Positions 8,884-17,335 of a stretch of DNA of 64,000 bases are shown piece by piece. Location: assembly GCA_036703985.1 (NCBI GenBank), contig DATNQN010000010.1, positions 62,001 to 126,000 of the forward strand, in the 5' to 3' direction. This stretch comes from Leptolyngbyaceae cyanobacterium. Its GTDB lineage: Bacteria; Cyanobacteriota; Cyanobacteriia; Cyanobacteriales; Aerosakkonemataceae. Both the position numbers and the translations under genes were made by a program. How positions within the stretch are numbered: position 1 is the stretch's first letter; each line of letters begins with the position of its first letter. The notes under the pieces are model-generated. The model was not told the origin of the DNA, did no database searches, and saw only the letters and a program-made list of their open reading frames with translations.

Positions 8884-10332
8884 ATGAACACTGTTTGGCA
8901 ACAATTAACCCTGTCCGATTTGCGTCTTTCTCGATGGCGCAGTGCTAGTTATTTTTACTGGTGGGTAGGGCTGCTACAAGGTTGGCGACGCCATAGCTGG
9001 CTGATGCAGTGGGCTGAACCTCTGGGAGCGTTGTTGGTAAGCTTGGTGTTTGCTCTGGCTCCTTTTGTATCGAATACTTTAACAGGTTTGCTGTTAGCTG
9101 CCTGCGGTGCTTTTTGGTTACTGCTGACTTTATCGGATGAAGTTGGCAAAACCCCGCTTGAGGGGGAAACCAGCCAATTTTCGACGGCTAAGTTTACGCC
9201 GATTCATTTGCTGGTATTGCTTTACTGGGCGATTTCTTTAGTGGCGACGGCTTTTTCGCCAGTTAAGGCGGCGGCTTTGACTGGTTTGGTGAAGTTAACT
9301 CTCTACTTGCTATTGTTTGCTTTGATGGCAAGGGTGTTGCGATCGCCCCGGATTCGTTCTTGGGTAATTTGTCTGTATTTACACGTAGCGCTGATTGTCA
9401 GCGTTTACGGTCTGCGACAGTGGTTTTTTGGAGCAGCCCAATTAGCAACTTGGGTAGATCCGGAATCTCCTTTAGCGAAAACTACGCGAGTTTATAGTTA
9501 CCTGGGAAATCCTAATTTACTGGCGGCTTATTTGCTACCCGCGATCGCTTTATCGATCGCAGCTATTTTTGCTTGGCGCGGTTGGATTCCCAAAGCTTTG
9601 GCGCTGACGATGTTGGCTGTCAATTCAACTTGTCTGGTTCTTACTTTCAGTCGTGGCGGTTGGATCGGTTTTGTGGTCATAGCTTTTGCTTTTGCGATCT
9701 TGCTGTTTTATGGAATCATCAGTATCAAGTTGCCTGGTTTTTGGCGGGTTTGGTCGTTACCATTGTTACTGGGAAGCTTGGCTTTGATTTTGGTTTTAGC
9801 GATTTTGGTGGTGGAACCGTTGCGCGATCGCGTGTTTAGTATGTTTGTGGGTCGCCAGGATAGCAGCAATAATTTCCGGATTAACGTATGGGCGTCGGTG
9901 CTAGACATGATTCGCGATCGGCCTATCATCGGTATTGGCCCCGGTAATAATGCTTTTAATCTAAGATATCCTCTGTATATGCGTCCCCGTTTCAGCGCTT
10001 TAAGTGCTTATTCGGTAATTTTAGAAGTCGCGGTGGAAACGGGATTGATTGGACTGAGTTGTTTCCTCTGGCTGTTATTGGTAACGTTTAACCAGGGTTG
10101 GCGACAAGTGCGGCGTCTCGGCGAATTAGGCAACCGTCAGGTATTTTGGTTGATGGGCGCTTTAGCTACTTTGTGCGGTTTGTTAGCTCACGGGGCTTTT
10201 GATACGGTTTTGTATCGTCCGGAAGTCAATACTTTGTGGTGGTTTGCGATCGCGATCGTCGCTAGTTTCTATACCCCTCAAATTATCGATCGTCCACAAA
10301 CCAATACCTTCTCAAGCCCGAGTGAAAATTAA
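8884..10332 (+). CDS. ictB: IctB, O-antigen-ligase-like membrane protein linked to inorganic-carbon accumulation
   Basis: A 482-residue polytopic membrane protein with about ten hydrophobic segments. The N-terminus (MNTVWQQLTLSDLRLSRWR) and WVGLLQGWRR are characteristic of cyanobacterial IctB. The core YLGNPNLLAAYLLP and LTFSRGGWIGF, followed by the cytoplasmic-side GIGPGNNAFNLRYPLY, match the Wzy/WaaL O-antigen ligase superfamily. IctB was originally described as an inorganic-carbon transporter candidate in Synechococcus PCC 7942. Direct bicarbonate transport was not established, and the fold suggests glycan ligation instead. It is about 15 kb from the carboxysome cluster, so it is not in that operon. 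Identity is confident; biochemical role is not. Confidence 0.88.
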   Translation: MNTVWQQLTLSDLRLSRWRSASYFYWWVGLLQGWRRHSWLMQWAEPLGALLVSLVFALAPFVSNTLTGLLLAACGAFWLLLTLSDEVGKTPLEGETSQFSTAKFTPIHLLVLLYWAISLVATAFSPVKAAALTGLVKLTLYLLLFALMARVLRSPRIRSWVICLYLHVALIVSVYGLRQWFFGAAQLATWVDPESPLAKTTRVYSYLGNPNLLAAYLLPAIALSIAAIFAWRGWIPKALALTMLAVNSTCLVLTFSRGGWIGFVVIAFAFAILLFYGIISIKLPGFWRVWSLPLLLGSLALILVLAILVVEPLRDRVFSMFVGRQDSSNNFRINVWASVLDMIRDRPIIGIGPGNNAFNLRYPLYMRPRFSALSAYSVILEVAVETGLIGLSCFLWLLLVTFNQGWRQVRRLGELGNRQVFWLMGALATLCGLLAHGAFDTVLYRPEVNTLWWFAIAIVASFYTPQIIDRPQTNTFSSPSEN

Positions 10333-10357
10333 CCAAAAATTTGAGTTATGACGCTCG

Positions 10358-10403
10358 TTCCCAGGTGGAACCTGGGAATGCCGTTTTAGAGGCTCCAGCC
10401 TCT
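10358..10403. repeat. double-hairpin intergenic repeat
   Basis: Two perfect inverted repeats stand side by side between the convergent ictB and membrane-protein genes. TTCCCAGGT-GGA-ACCTGGGAA occupies 10358-10378, and AGAGGCT-CC-AGCCTCT occupies 10388-10403. The pair looks like a mobile repetitive element of the type common in cyanobacterial spacers and may also terminate transcription from both sides. Confidence 0.65.
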
Positions 10404-10442
10404 AGTCGGTAAGGTGGGTTTCTCGGTAAACTTTACTCCCAA

Positions 10443-11144
10443 CTAAAGTTGCGAACTAGTAAGAGAAGCAATTTGTGGCGTTTGCATTATTTCTAAATTG
10501 GTGTCAGGAAGAGGCGGACGGAGACAAAGATAAATCAGCGGACCAAATAAAGGTATCAACGCTACCATCCAAAAAAGTTGGGAATCTTTAATACCTCGAC
10601 GTGCCATATCATCATCAAATAATGATGTTAATGGAAAAACTACGCACATCAAGCAAAAATCAATGCTAATCAGGTGAACGAAGCCCCTAGTTTGGAATTG
10701 GTGAAAATAATCTCCCCAATCTCCAGCTATGATGGCATAAGCAAATAAGGTAATAGTGCTGACAAGCAGCGCTAATCCTGTAGAACGGCGGTCTAAAATT
10801 CTCAACAACTTATCTTTTTGACCGGAAAATTGTTGATTCCGTTCTCTCAAAAATAAATAAGGTAAAAGACAAATTACACCCGTGCCGTTTGAACCCAAAA
10901 AATAAGGCCAAGACCGAAATTTTTGCATTCTGCCATCAAAAAACATCAGACAAGCAAAAATCATCGGCCAAACACCCATAAAACTGAAGATGACAGGGAT
11001 AATAGCATTTAGCTGATGCCATTGTAAGGTTAATAATTTCTGTATCAAAGGCCAAGTATCTGGTCGATCGAGAGGAGCTAACCAAATGGTATAGATGACA
11101 AATATTAGCCAAATTAAAAATAATAAAACTCTTCTACTCATCAT
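10443..11144 (-). CDS. conserved cyanobacterial membrane protein, tandem paralog 1
   Basis: About 233 residues with six to seven hydrophobic segments, and no known function. It shares with the next two genes the N-terminal MSRRxxxxLIW, LAPxxxPDT, the polar loop DGRMQKF/WPY, the LREPNQxFSGxKDxLL-type loop (here FLRERNQQFSGQKDKLL), DDDMARR and the C-terminal LIPLFGPLIYLCLRP. Alignment with the second copy (MMSRK) suggests ATG 11144, although the frame opens at 11165. It lies last in a leftward cluster of three paralogs plus a TPR protein. The conserved charged loops suggest a specific membrane function, but I cannot assign one. Confidence 0.75.
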   Translation of the reverse strand: MMSRRVLLFLIWLIFVIYTIWLAPLDRPDTWPLIQKLLTLQWHQLNAIIPVIFSFMGVWPMIFACLMFFDGRMQKFRSWPYFLGSNGTGVICLLPYLFLRERNQQFSGQKDKLLRILDRRSTGLALLVSTITLFAYAIIAGDWGDYFHQFQTRGFVHLISIDFCLMCVVFPLTSLFDDDMARRGIKDSQLFWMVALIPLFGPLIYLCLRPPLPDTNLEIMQTPQIASLTSSQL

Positions 11145-11261
11145 CTTTATCCAATAAATCGGCAATTCTTCAAAACCAAGATCTTTTTGTCATCAATTAA
11201 TTCCAGTTAAGTTATAGACAGCAGATTTTACGTCTATCTTTAGTCGAATTATCGTTTGCTA

Positions 11262-11367
11262 CTATAGCGATCCTATTTAAGTAATTAACCCCACCCTAGC
11301 CCTCCCCTTACCAAGGGGAGGGTTGGGAGAGGTTTAGTGCTTCGCAATTCATTTAGGATCGCGATAG
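11262..11367. mobile_element. MITE-like element with terminal inverted repeats
   Basis: A 106-bp unit in the spacer between paralogs 1 and 2. Its ends are 14-bp inverted repeats with one mismatch: CTATAGCGATCCTA at 11262-11275 and TAGGATCGCGATAG at 11354-11367. Inside is a strong hairpin, CCCTCCCCTT-ACC-AAGGGGAGGG. There is no coding capacity and no clear target duplication, so mobility is inferred from structure only. Confidence 0.55.
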
Positions 11368-11430
11368 TGCCAGAAGACAAAAGTTAGCATTTAGGGAGAA
11401 AAAAAGCTAGTAAACTCAGCTTTTTAAACT

Positions 11431-12087
11431 TTAAGAAGTTAGGTTATTAGTTTCTGGTAAAGCAGGACGTAAGCAGAGATAGAAAAGTGGGCCAATCAAA
11501 GGAATCAGAGAAACTAACCAAAAAATTTGTTTATTTTGCCAATTTCTCCGCGCCATATCATCTCCCAACAAAGTAGGAAATAAAACGCAAAATAAGCAAA
11601 AAGCAATACTCATACCATTTACGAAGCGACTGGTTTGAAACTGGTCAATAAAATTTCCCCAATCTCCTAAAAGTAACCCGTAAGCAAGTATAACAACGGT
11701 GCTCAAAGCGAGGATAATTCCCGTGAAGCGAGAGTCAAAAATTTTTAGCAATCCGTCTTTTTCGCCAGAAAATCCTTGATTGGGTTCGCGCAAAGCTAAA
11801 TAAGGCGTTAAACCAATTACTCCTGTTACTACGGATGTTAACAAAAAAGGCCATGCAGGAATTTCTTGCATTCTGCCATCAATAAGTATCAGGCAAGTAT
11901 AAATTAGTAACCAAATGCCAACTAGAGAAAATAGAGAAAGAATAATGGGGTTAATATCTGCCCAGTTACCCGTGAATAAGTTTTTCAGTAATTTAACGGT
12001 ACTTGGTTGAGCAGGGGGAGCTAAGAAAAGAATATATACTAAAAATCCTACCCATAAAGACCATATGGCAGTTTTTCTGCTCATCAT
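11431..12087 (-). CDS. conserved cyanobacterial membrane protein, tandem paralog 2
   Basis: A 218-residue membrane protein, clearly paralogous to its two neighbours along its full length. Key shared elements are LFLAPPAQPSTVKL, DGRMQEIPAWPF, LALREPNQGFSGEKDGLL, FDSRFTGI, GDDMARR and the ending LIPLIGPLFYLCLRPALPE. It starts at ATG 12087 (MMSRK) with no N-terminal extension, so it is the best guide to the start of the others. It is separated from paralog 1 by the MITE-like element and from paralog 3 by 110 bp. Function is unknown; no catalytic motif is evident. Confidence 0.78.
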   Translation of the reverse strand: MMSRKTAIWSLWVGFLVYILFLAPPAQPSTVKLLKNLFTGNWADINPIILSLFSLVGIWLLIYTCLILIDGRMQEIPAWPFLLTSVVTGVIGLTPYLALREPNQGFSGEKDGLLKIFDSRFTGIILALSTVVILAYGLLLGDWGNFIDQFQTSRFVNGMSIAFCLFCVLFPTLLGDDMARRNWQNKQIFWLVSLIPLIGPLFYLCLRPALPETNNLTS

Positions 12088-12197
12088 TTTGGCTGAAGGT
12101 TTTAATTATACTGGTAGTCTTATTTAGGGTAGATGAGAGATGCGATCGCGTACTTCTGCCTTAAGTAAAGTATGAATGTGAACTACAAGCGTATTTC

Positions 12198-12878
12198 TTA
12201 GGGCGTATTAGCGGCAACAGGTTGTTTCGCGACTTTCTGATTACTTTCTAGTAAGTTGGGGCGCAAACAAAGGTAAAGAAGAGCGCCAAATAAAGGAATT
12301 AGCGATAATAACCGGAGAATTTGCGGATTTTTAACTTCTCGCCGTGCCATATCATCTCCCAGTAGGGTGGGAAACAACAAAAAAAGCATACAGAAATCCA
12401 AACTCATCACGTTAATAAACCGATTAGTTTGCCACTGTTGAATAAAATCATTCCAATCTCCCGCTAGCAAACCATAGCTCGCTATAGCAATAGTAGCTAA
12501 AGCGGTTAGAATACCAGTCCAACGAGAATCTAGTATCTTAAGAAAGATATTTTTATCGCCAGTAAATTCTTGATTTGTTTCCCGCAAAGCTAGATAAGGT
12601 AATATAGCAAATGCTCCTACACCAAAAGAGCAAACTGCAAACGGCCATGCCGGAATTTTTTGTGCTTTGCCATCGATAAATAGCAAACAACTGTAAATTA
12701 TCGGCCAAATACCCATGACGTAGAACAGGGAAACGATAATGGGATTGATTCCTTCAATATTGCCGATGGAAAGATTTTTAATTAAGGTCAACGTATCGGG
12801 TTGGTTAGGGGGTGCTAGCAGAAAAGCATAACTAGCCAGACCAATCCATATTAACCAAAATGCCAATTTTCTACCCAT
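12198..12878 (-). CDS. conserved cyanobacterial membrane protein, tandem paralog 3
   Basis: About 226 residues from ATG 12878 (MGRKLAFWLIW); the frame can be extended to ATG 12908. It aligns with paralogs 1 and 2 across all hydrophobic segments: LAPPNQPDTLTL, DGKAQKIPAWPF, LALRETNQEFTGDKN, LDSRWTGIL, GDDMARR and LIPLFGALLYLCLRP. The DGR loop of the other two reads DGK here. The extended frame's start would lie only 7 bp after the TPR gene's stop, so the two are probably co-transcribed. Function unknown. Confidence 0.76.
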   Translation of the reverse strand: MGRKLAFWLIWIGLASYAFLLAPPNQPDTLTLIKNLSIGNIEGINPIIVSLFYVMGIWPIIYSCLLFIDGKAQKIPAWPFAVCSFGVGAFAILPYLALRETNQEFTGDKNIFLKILDSRWTGILTALATIAIASYGLLAGDWNDFIQQWQTNRFINVMSLDFCMLFLLFPTLLGDDMARREVKNPQILRLLSLIPLFGALLYLCLRPNLLESNQKVAKQPVAANTP

Positions 12879-12915
12879 AATCCAGACCGTTAACAGCGAA
12901 TACTTCAACTTGTGT

Positions 12916-13650
12916 TTATTTCGGCAAAGTTTTTAACAATTTTTCTGCCTTATTCACCCAATAGCGATTGCGTTTGTAGTGAAAATAAGAAGCTCCTCTA
13001 ATTCTTGTTAGCATATTTTCAAGATATTGACGAGCTTTTTGAGCGTTACCTTCTTGGGAGTGAATTGTTGCCATCATAATAGATGCTTCTGGATGGCTCC
13101 ATCGTTTGATGTGTTGTTCTAAATGGGTTTTAGCTGTTTCCCAGTCTTGCAAAGCTACTAGGGTTTTGGCATAAGCTAAAGAACCATCACCATACTTAAA
13201 ATCCGGTTCTAATTTTAAGAGTTTTTCTAAATATTGTTTAGCAGTGTCAAATTTTTTATTCTCTATATCAACGAAAGAAGCACCCCAAAGAGCCTGGGTA
13301 TTGTTTGGTTCTTTTTCTAATGCAGTTTGATAGGCATTTTCTGCTCGTTCGAGCATTCCCATATCGCAAAGAAGATTTCCCAATACGATAAACTGATGTG
13401 CTTTCCCAATATTCCTGGCATCTGCTTCTGCAATCCACAGTTCGCGGCTGCGCGTCCAGCGAGTAAAATATTTGGGAACGGCGACATCCATACGGGGCAA
13501 CTTTCTTGTCAAAAAGTATATAACGGCACCAGGAAAATTGAGTAGGATTAAAATCCAAAGCCAGGTATTCCTTTCTCGCTCGTTTTGAACGCAATCGTAA
13601 ATCATGAATAACCAGAAGCCTGTTGTTAATAAAGCTACCACTTCTAACAT
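12916..13650 (-). CDS. membrane-anchored TPR protein with PLDc_N-like N-terminus
   Basis: About 244 residues from ATG 13650, which has a GAAAGGTG ribosome-binding site; an upstream TTG at 13680 is less likely. The first 45 residues form two hydrophobic helices (MLEVVALLTTGFWLFMIYDC; WLWILILLNFPGAVIYFLT) in the arrangement of cardiolipin-synthase N-terminal (PLDc_N) domains. The rest is a series of about four to five tetratricopeptide repeats, for example ERAENAYQTALEKEPNNTQA and AKQYLEKLLKLEPDF. Such proteins act as membrane-tethered protein-interaction platforms. It leads the cluster with the three paralogous membrane proteins, so it may organise them. Confidence 0.78.
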   Translation of the reverse strand: MLEVVALLTTGFWLFMIYDCVQNERERNTWLWILILLNFPGAVIYFLTRKLPRMDVAVPKYFTRWTRSRELWIAEADARNIGKAHQFIVLGNLLCDMGMLERAENAYQTALEKEPNNTQALWGASFVDIENKKFDTAKQYLEKLLKLEPDFKYGDGSLAYAKTLVALQDWETAKTHLEQHIKRWSHPEASIMMATIHSQEGNAQKARQYLENMLTRIRGASYFHYKRNRYWVNKAEKLLKTLPK

Positions 13651-13864
13651 TGGTAAGGCACCTTTCTGTTGTAGTTCCAACTGAAAACCACGATGTTTTT
13701 CACATAGAGAGTTTTCTGAAGTTGGGAAATATCTACATTGAAACTCAGGGTTTGCCCTACCTTCAAGAGGAACTTGACCTCGTTTCCGCTCAAGTCGGCT
13801 GATTTTGATTATTTCCTTTGTTTTTGTACTGCTTCCTTGCCGGAAGGGATTAGGTGATGGTTAG

Positions 13865-14959
13865 TTAACTCAAAGCTTCGGTAAGATAATCGGCGGCAGC
13901 TTCTACAACTGCGATCGCATTTTCATAGACCATCCGCGTTGGCCCCAAAACACCAACACTTCCCACTGGCATGGCACCTTGTCGATAAGTAGCAGAAATG
14001 AGAGTACAAGTGCGGATCGGTTCTAAAGGATTTTCCGCACCAATTCGCACTGTCACCCGTTTATTATTTTGACCGAGCGTACCCTTTGCGATGTTAAATT
14101 CCGGGCCTTCAAAGATTAACGGCCATAATTGGTCTTGTTCTTCTTCTAGCAAGTGAATTAAAGTTTTTACTTGTTGCAATTCGGTAAATTCTGGTTGACG
14201 CAGCACTTCTGCGACACCGCGAATCAGAATTTGGGTACTAGATGGTGGCTGAGAGCGAATAATGACTTCTGCAAGCAGATTTTTCAAGAATTTGGCATAT
14301 TTTTGGAATTCTCGATCCAAGTGATTCCAGTCTAGGATGGCGAGTTCGGAGAGCGATCGCCCTCGCAATTCGCTGTTCAAAAAGTTGGAAAGGATCTGCA
14401 ATTCGCGATCGATAATTTCTCGATCCAGTTGAGTCCCGTCTTCCGCCTGTGGTAATTCCATCAAAACTGACTGAGTTTCATAGGCATCTGTAACTACGAT
14501 CAGCATTACTTGTCCGGGATCGATCGATACCAGTTGCAAATGCCGCAGTTGATTTGTGCGAGTTTGGGGCATAGTGATTAGGGTGATATACCCGCTCAAA
14601 GTAGCCAGAATTTGCGCTGCCCCTTGCAGCAGCGCCTCCAAACTCCAACCTTTCTTATTCAGGTTGTCTTGCAGCAATTGTTCTACCTGGCGTGCTAAAG
14701 CCTCGTCAGGGGTGATCAGTTGGTCAACGTAAATCCGGTAACCAGAGTCAGAGGGTATCCTTCCGGCGGAAGTATGGGGTTGATATAGTAAGCCGGCTTT
14801 TTCTAAAACGTTCATCGCATTGCGAATGGTGGCTGGGCTAACGCTGAGATTGTATTCTTCGCCCAAGGCTTTCGATCCCACTGGTTCTGCCGTGGCGATG
14901 TAGTGGCGAACCGTTGCCCAAAGGATGTGTTGTTGCCGATCTGTAAGATGGATTTGCAT
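13865..14959 (-). CDS. hrcA: HrcA heat-shock transcription repressor
   Basis: A 364-residue repressor of class I heat-shock genes. The N-terminal winged helix is typical: [20 protein letters not shown], then [20 protein letters not shown] and [14 protein letters not shown]. Residues about 105-330 form the GAF-like and dimerisation regions, ending [18 protein letters not shown] place the start at ATG 14959 (MQIHLT), because the longer frame needs a GTG at 14977. In other bacteria HrcA binds the CIRCE element TTAGCACTC-N9-GAGTGCTAA. I saw no CIRCE in this window, so its targets, probably groESL and dnaK operons, lie elsewhere. Confidence 0.95.
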   Translation of the reverse strand: MQIHLTDRQQHILWATVRHYIATAEPVGSKALGEEYNLSVSPATIRNAMNVLEKAGLLYQPHTSAGRIPSDSGYRIYVDQLITPDEALARQVEQLLQDNLNKKGWSLEALLQGAAQILATLSGYITLITMPQTRTNQLRHLQLVSIDPGQVMLIVVTDAYETQSVLMELPQAEDGTQLDREIIDRELQILSNFLNSELRGRSLSELAILDWNHLDREFQKYAKFLKNLLAEVIIRSQPPSSTQILIRGVAEVLRQPEFTELQQVKTLIHLLEEEQDQLWPLIFEGPEFNIAKGTLGQNNKRVTVRIGAENPLEPIRTCTLISATYRQGAMPVGSVGVLGPTRMVYENAIAVVEAAADYLTEALS

Positions 14960-15336
14960 AATATGACGATTTACCACTTAGCTGAATTTAACCCGGTAAA
15001 AAAAATTGCCAGAATTGATTTACGTGGTTATAAAAAGGTTTATTTATCATAATAAATTAGACCTTCTAGGGTGCGAAGTGCAACAGCCGAGTGGACTATA
15101 GCTACCGAGATAACGTGTTATAATAAAATTTTGTTTAATAATTTTTGCGTTAAATTACAAATAATAGTAGAAAAAAGGCAATATGAAAACTAAGGCTTTA
15201 AAGAAGTAATTATTTAACTATTTTTACGCTTGTTTAGTTTAAAAAACCGATAAAAATACCCAAAATATGCTGTCCGGTCCTTAACCGGACACCAGATTGT
15301 CTGTCGGTTCAAGCCTTCCATCGAAAATCGATCGAA
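14960..15336. other. spacer with hairpin between rhodanese and hrcA
   Basis: A 377-bp A/T-rich spacer. TGTCCGGT (15271-15278) and ACCGGACA (15284-15291) form a perfect 8-bp stem with a 5-nt loop, 46 bp beyond the rhodanese stop. It is a plausible terminator for that leftward gene. Nearer hrcA is an A/T-rich inverted repeat (TTTATT/AATAAA near 15042-15058). No small gene was found. Confidence 0.45.
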
Positions 15337-15696
15337 CTAATATCGAGGAATGGTCGGATCGACTTGCAAAGAATAAGCGTCTATCCCGCCAGCAACATTT
15401 TTGACGTTAGTGAATCCTTGTGCGATCAACCACTGGCACATTTGGGCGGAGCGGATACCGTGATGGCAGATCACTAGTGTCTCTGAGTGGGGATCGAATC
15501 GGCTTTGAATATCTCCAGACCATTGGGCGAATTCGCTCAATGGCAGATTATCGAAACCTTCCACGCTGGCGATCTCAACTTCTTGCGGTTCTCGCACATC
15601 CACTAATTGTAAATCGTCTTGACCGACAGCCAGACGATTAGCTAGTTCCTCTACGCTGATTTGGGGTACGGGTTGAGTGAAAAATTTTCCAGACAT
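15337..15696 (-). CDS. rhodanese-like sulfurtransferase domain protein
   Basis: A 119-residue single rhodanese domain. It has the N-terminal ISVEELANRL, the DVREPQEVEIAS motif, and the active-site loop CHHGIRS with the catalytic Cys present, then GGIDAYSLQVDPTIPRY. The ending SLQVDPTIPRY is typical of cyanobacterial and plastid single-domain rhodaneses. Proteins of this kind carry persulfide sulfur on the Cys, but the acceptor cannot be predicted. It is cytoplasmic with no signal peptide. It follows the 87-residue protein by 54 bp on the same strand and may be co-transcribed with it. Confidence 0.92.
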   Translation of the reverse strand: MSGKFFTQPVPQISVEELANRLAVGQDDLQLVDVREPQEVEIASVEGFDNLPLSEFAQWSGDIQSRFDPHSETLVICHHGIRSAQMCQWLIAQGFTNVKNVAGGIDAYSLQVDPTIPRY

Positions 15697-15750
15697 CTAC
15701 TCACCGGAAAAATTTGGCTAAAGCTAAATATAGCTTAGCGGAGTTGACAA

Positions 15751-16014
15751 TCACGGATTACGATGGGTTTGCTTTTGTTCTAGGTAGTTCTTCATGGCAA
15801 TCTGACGATTAGCCATAAACTGATTCCAGAAGCCTGGGTAAAGGTCATCCATCGTTTTGGCGATCGACCAAACTTCCATACCGATCATTTTGTATAAAGA
15901 GCGGTCTGCTCGTTGCAAGTCTTCCAGTCTTTGCTTCACATTTCCTTCTTTAGGAGACTCTACAGCAGTTTGAGTTTCAAGTTTAGGAGGTTGATTATAC
16001 TTTAGTTCAAGCAT
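15751..16014 (-). CDS. small conserved hypothetical protein
   Basis: An 87-residue protein of unknown function. The start ATG 16014 has a GAGG ribosome-binding site, with a HIP1-like GCGATCGC lying between it and the start. The N-terminal 30 residues are polar and probably disordered. The rest is helical: VKQRLEDLQRADRSLYKMIG, then EVWSIAKTMDDLYPGFWNQF. There are no cysteines and no membrane segment. It precedes the rhodanese gene by 54 bp on the same strand. Confidence 0.65.
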   Translation of the reverse strand: MLELKYNQPPKLETQTAVESPKEGNVKQRLEDLQRADRSLYKMIGMEVWSIAKTMDDLYPGFWNQFMANRQIAMKNYLEQKQTHRNP

Positions 16015-16738
16015 TGCGATCGCCTCAGAGATATGAAAATTTATACAAGTATGGAGAGAAAGACTACTAGCGCAGCAAAATAGCGACCGTTACCCAAGCA
16101 CCTCTGAGCAAGACAGTACTTTCAGTCAAAAATGTAGCACCCTAACCCCGAGAACTTACCATCTAAAAATGACAGTCTATCAACTGGCATTTATTAGCCT
16201 GAAATCCTTTGATAGCTTGAGTTATAACCACTTTGGTTAGGTTATGGCCATCAAGGATGTGTTTTAGACCAGCCGATCGTTCTGAGTAGTGACCGCTCGG
16301 CCTAGATTTCTCCTGTGCTTGTCGGTACTAAACTAATTTGTAGCATTATTACTAGCCATAGCGCCCTAAAATAACCAGAATTTACGCTAACTTGATGAAA
16401 ACTTTAAGGGTTTTTAGTGTAGTTGGTTACAAACTTTATGGCAAATTACCAGCAGTCCCAGCAAGTTCTTCTTTTCTGTGGCCGCAATTATATTTGTATT
16501 GGTTTTGACTATATAGCTAGCTTTTACTGAAGCTTGCGCGATCGCGCTTTCCATCCATTGTACATTCAATAATTGACCCCCCGAATGAATCTAGCTAAAT
16601 TAAATATAGCTGACTTATGAAATAGAATTTTCGTTATAATTTACAAAAAATAAAATTAATTAATACAATCAATTTACCTTTAATTTAATTGCTGAAACAC
16701 TTGCCAACAAAGGCTTATTTCCAAGCTGATGGCTATAT
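16015..16738. other. long spacer, no gene recognised
   Basis: About 720 bp with HIP1 copies near 16537-16550 but no open frame with both a ribosome-binding site and protein-like composition. It is A/T-rich toward its right end, where it runs into the decayed histidine-kinase remnant. It probably contains more decayed coding sequence, but I could not identify it. Confidence 0.4.
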
Positions 16739-17197
16739 CACGAAAATAATAATCCCGTTGGTTTTATTGCTAGCAATTTAAATCACATATTTGAATATAC
16801 GCAAGATTTACTGAAAGAGGGAACCGATCGCATCAGCCACATTAGCAATATCAAGTATTTATGAATTTACTGGCTAATGCCATTGAAGCTTTAGAAGAAT
16901 CTAATCAAGGGAAAAGTTACCGACAAATTCAAAACAATCCCAATCAGATTGCCATTACCACTGAAATTGCGATCGTTCGCCATTTCATTACCATTAAGAT
17001 TGCCGATAGTGGGCATGACCGAAGAATTGCAAGAGCGGATTTTTGATTATTTATTTACTACTAAACCAGTGGGTAAGGGAACTGGAATGGGGTTATCGAT
17101 TTCCCGTCAAATTGTGGAAAAACAACACGGAGGTAAGTTAACTTGCACGTCTGTTCCCGGACGAGGAACGGAGTTTGTCATATTGATTCCCCTGTAG
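16739..17197 (+). pseudogene. remnant of a sensor histidine kinase (frameshifts and internal deletions)
   Basis: Pieces of a cyanobacterial-type kinase lie in order but in different frames. Frame one (from 16739) reads HENNNPVGFIASNLNHIFEY and TQDLLKEGTDRISHISNIKY up to a TGA at 16862-16864; the H-box His is its first codon. Frame two (from 16861) gives the N-box MNLLANAIEALEES and later DSG. Frame three (from about 17010) gives GMTEELQERIFDYLFTTKPV, GKGTGMGLSISRQIV and GTEFVILIPL. In intact relatives these blocks are separated by longer stretches, so sequence has been lost between the H-box and N-box. No sensor domain remains. Confidence 0.8.
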
Positions 17198-17216
17198 AAA
17201 TTATCTGTGGAAATCG

Positions 17217-17263
17217 TAGAAGCGTTCCCGTTGGCGTAGTCTGCGCGTAGCGCATCGGCTAGA
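17217..17263. repeat. GC-rich dispersed repeat
   Basis: A 47-bp GC-rich stretch between the kinase remnant and mrdA contains GCGTAGTCTGCGCGTAGCGC and resembles the short palindromic repeats scattered through cyanobacterial spacers. It stands out from the A/T-rich surroundings. I recognise the type, but there is no second copy in this window. Confidence 0.5.
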
Positions 17264-17335
17264 AAGATCGACCCTTCTTAAACGCCGATCGGAAAGTGAT
17301 TTTTTCGGTAGCACATGATATCACTTACATCTAAA

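Noticed and set aside
13865-15336. CIRCE element near hrcA
   Set aside because: Looked for TTAGCACTC-N9-GAGTGCTAA around hrcA and found none.
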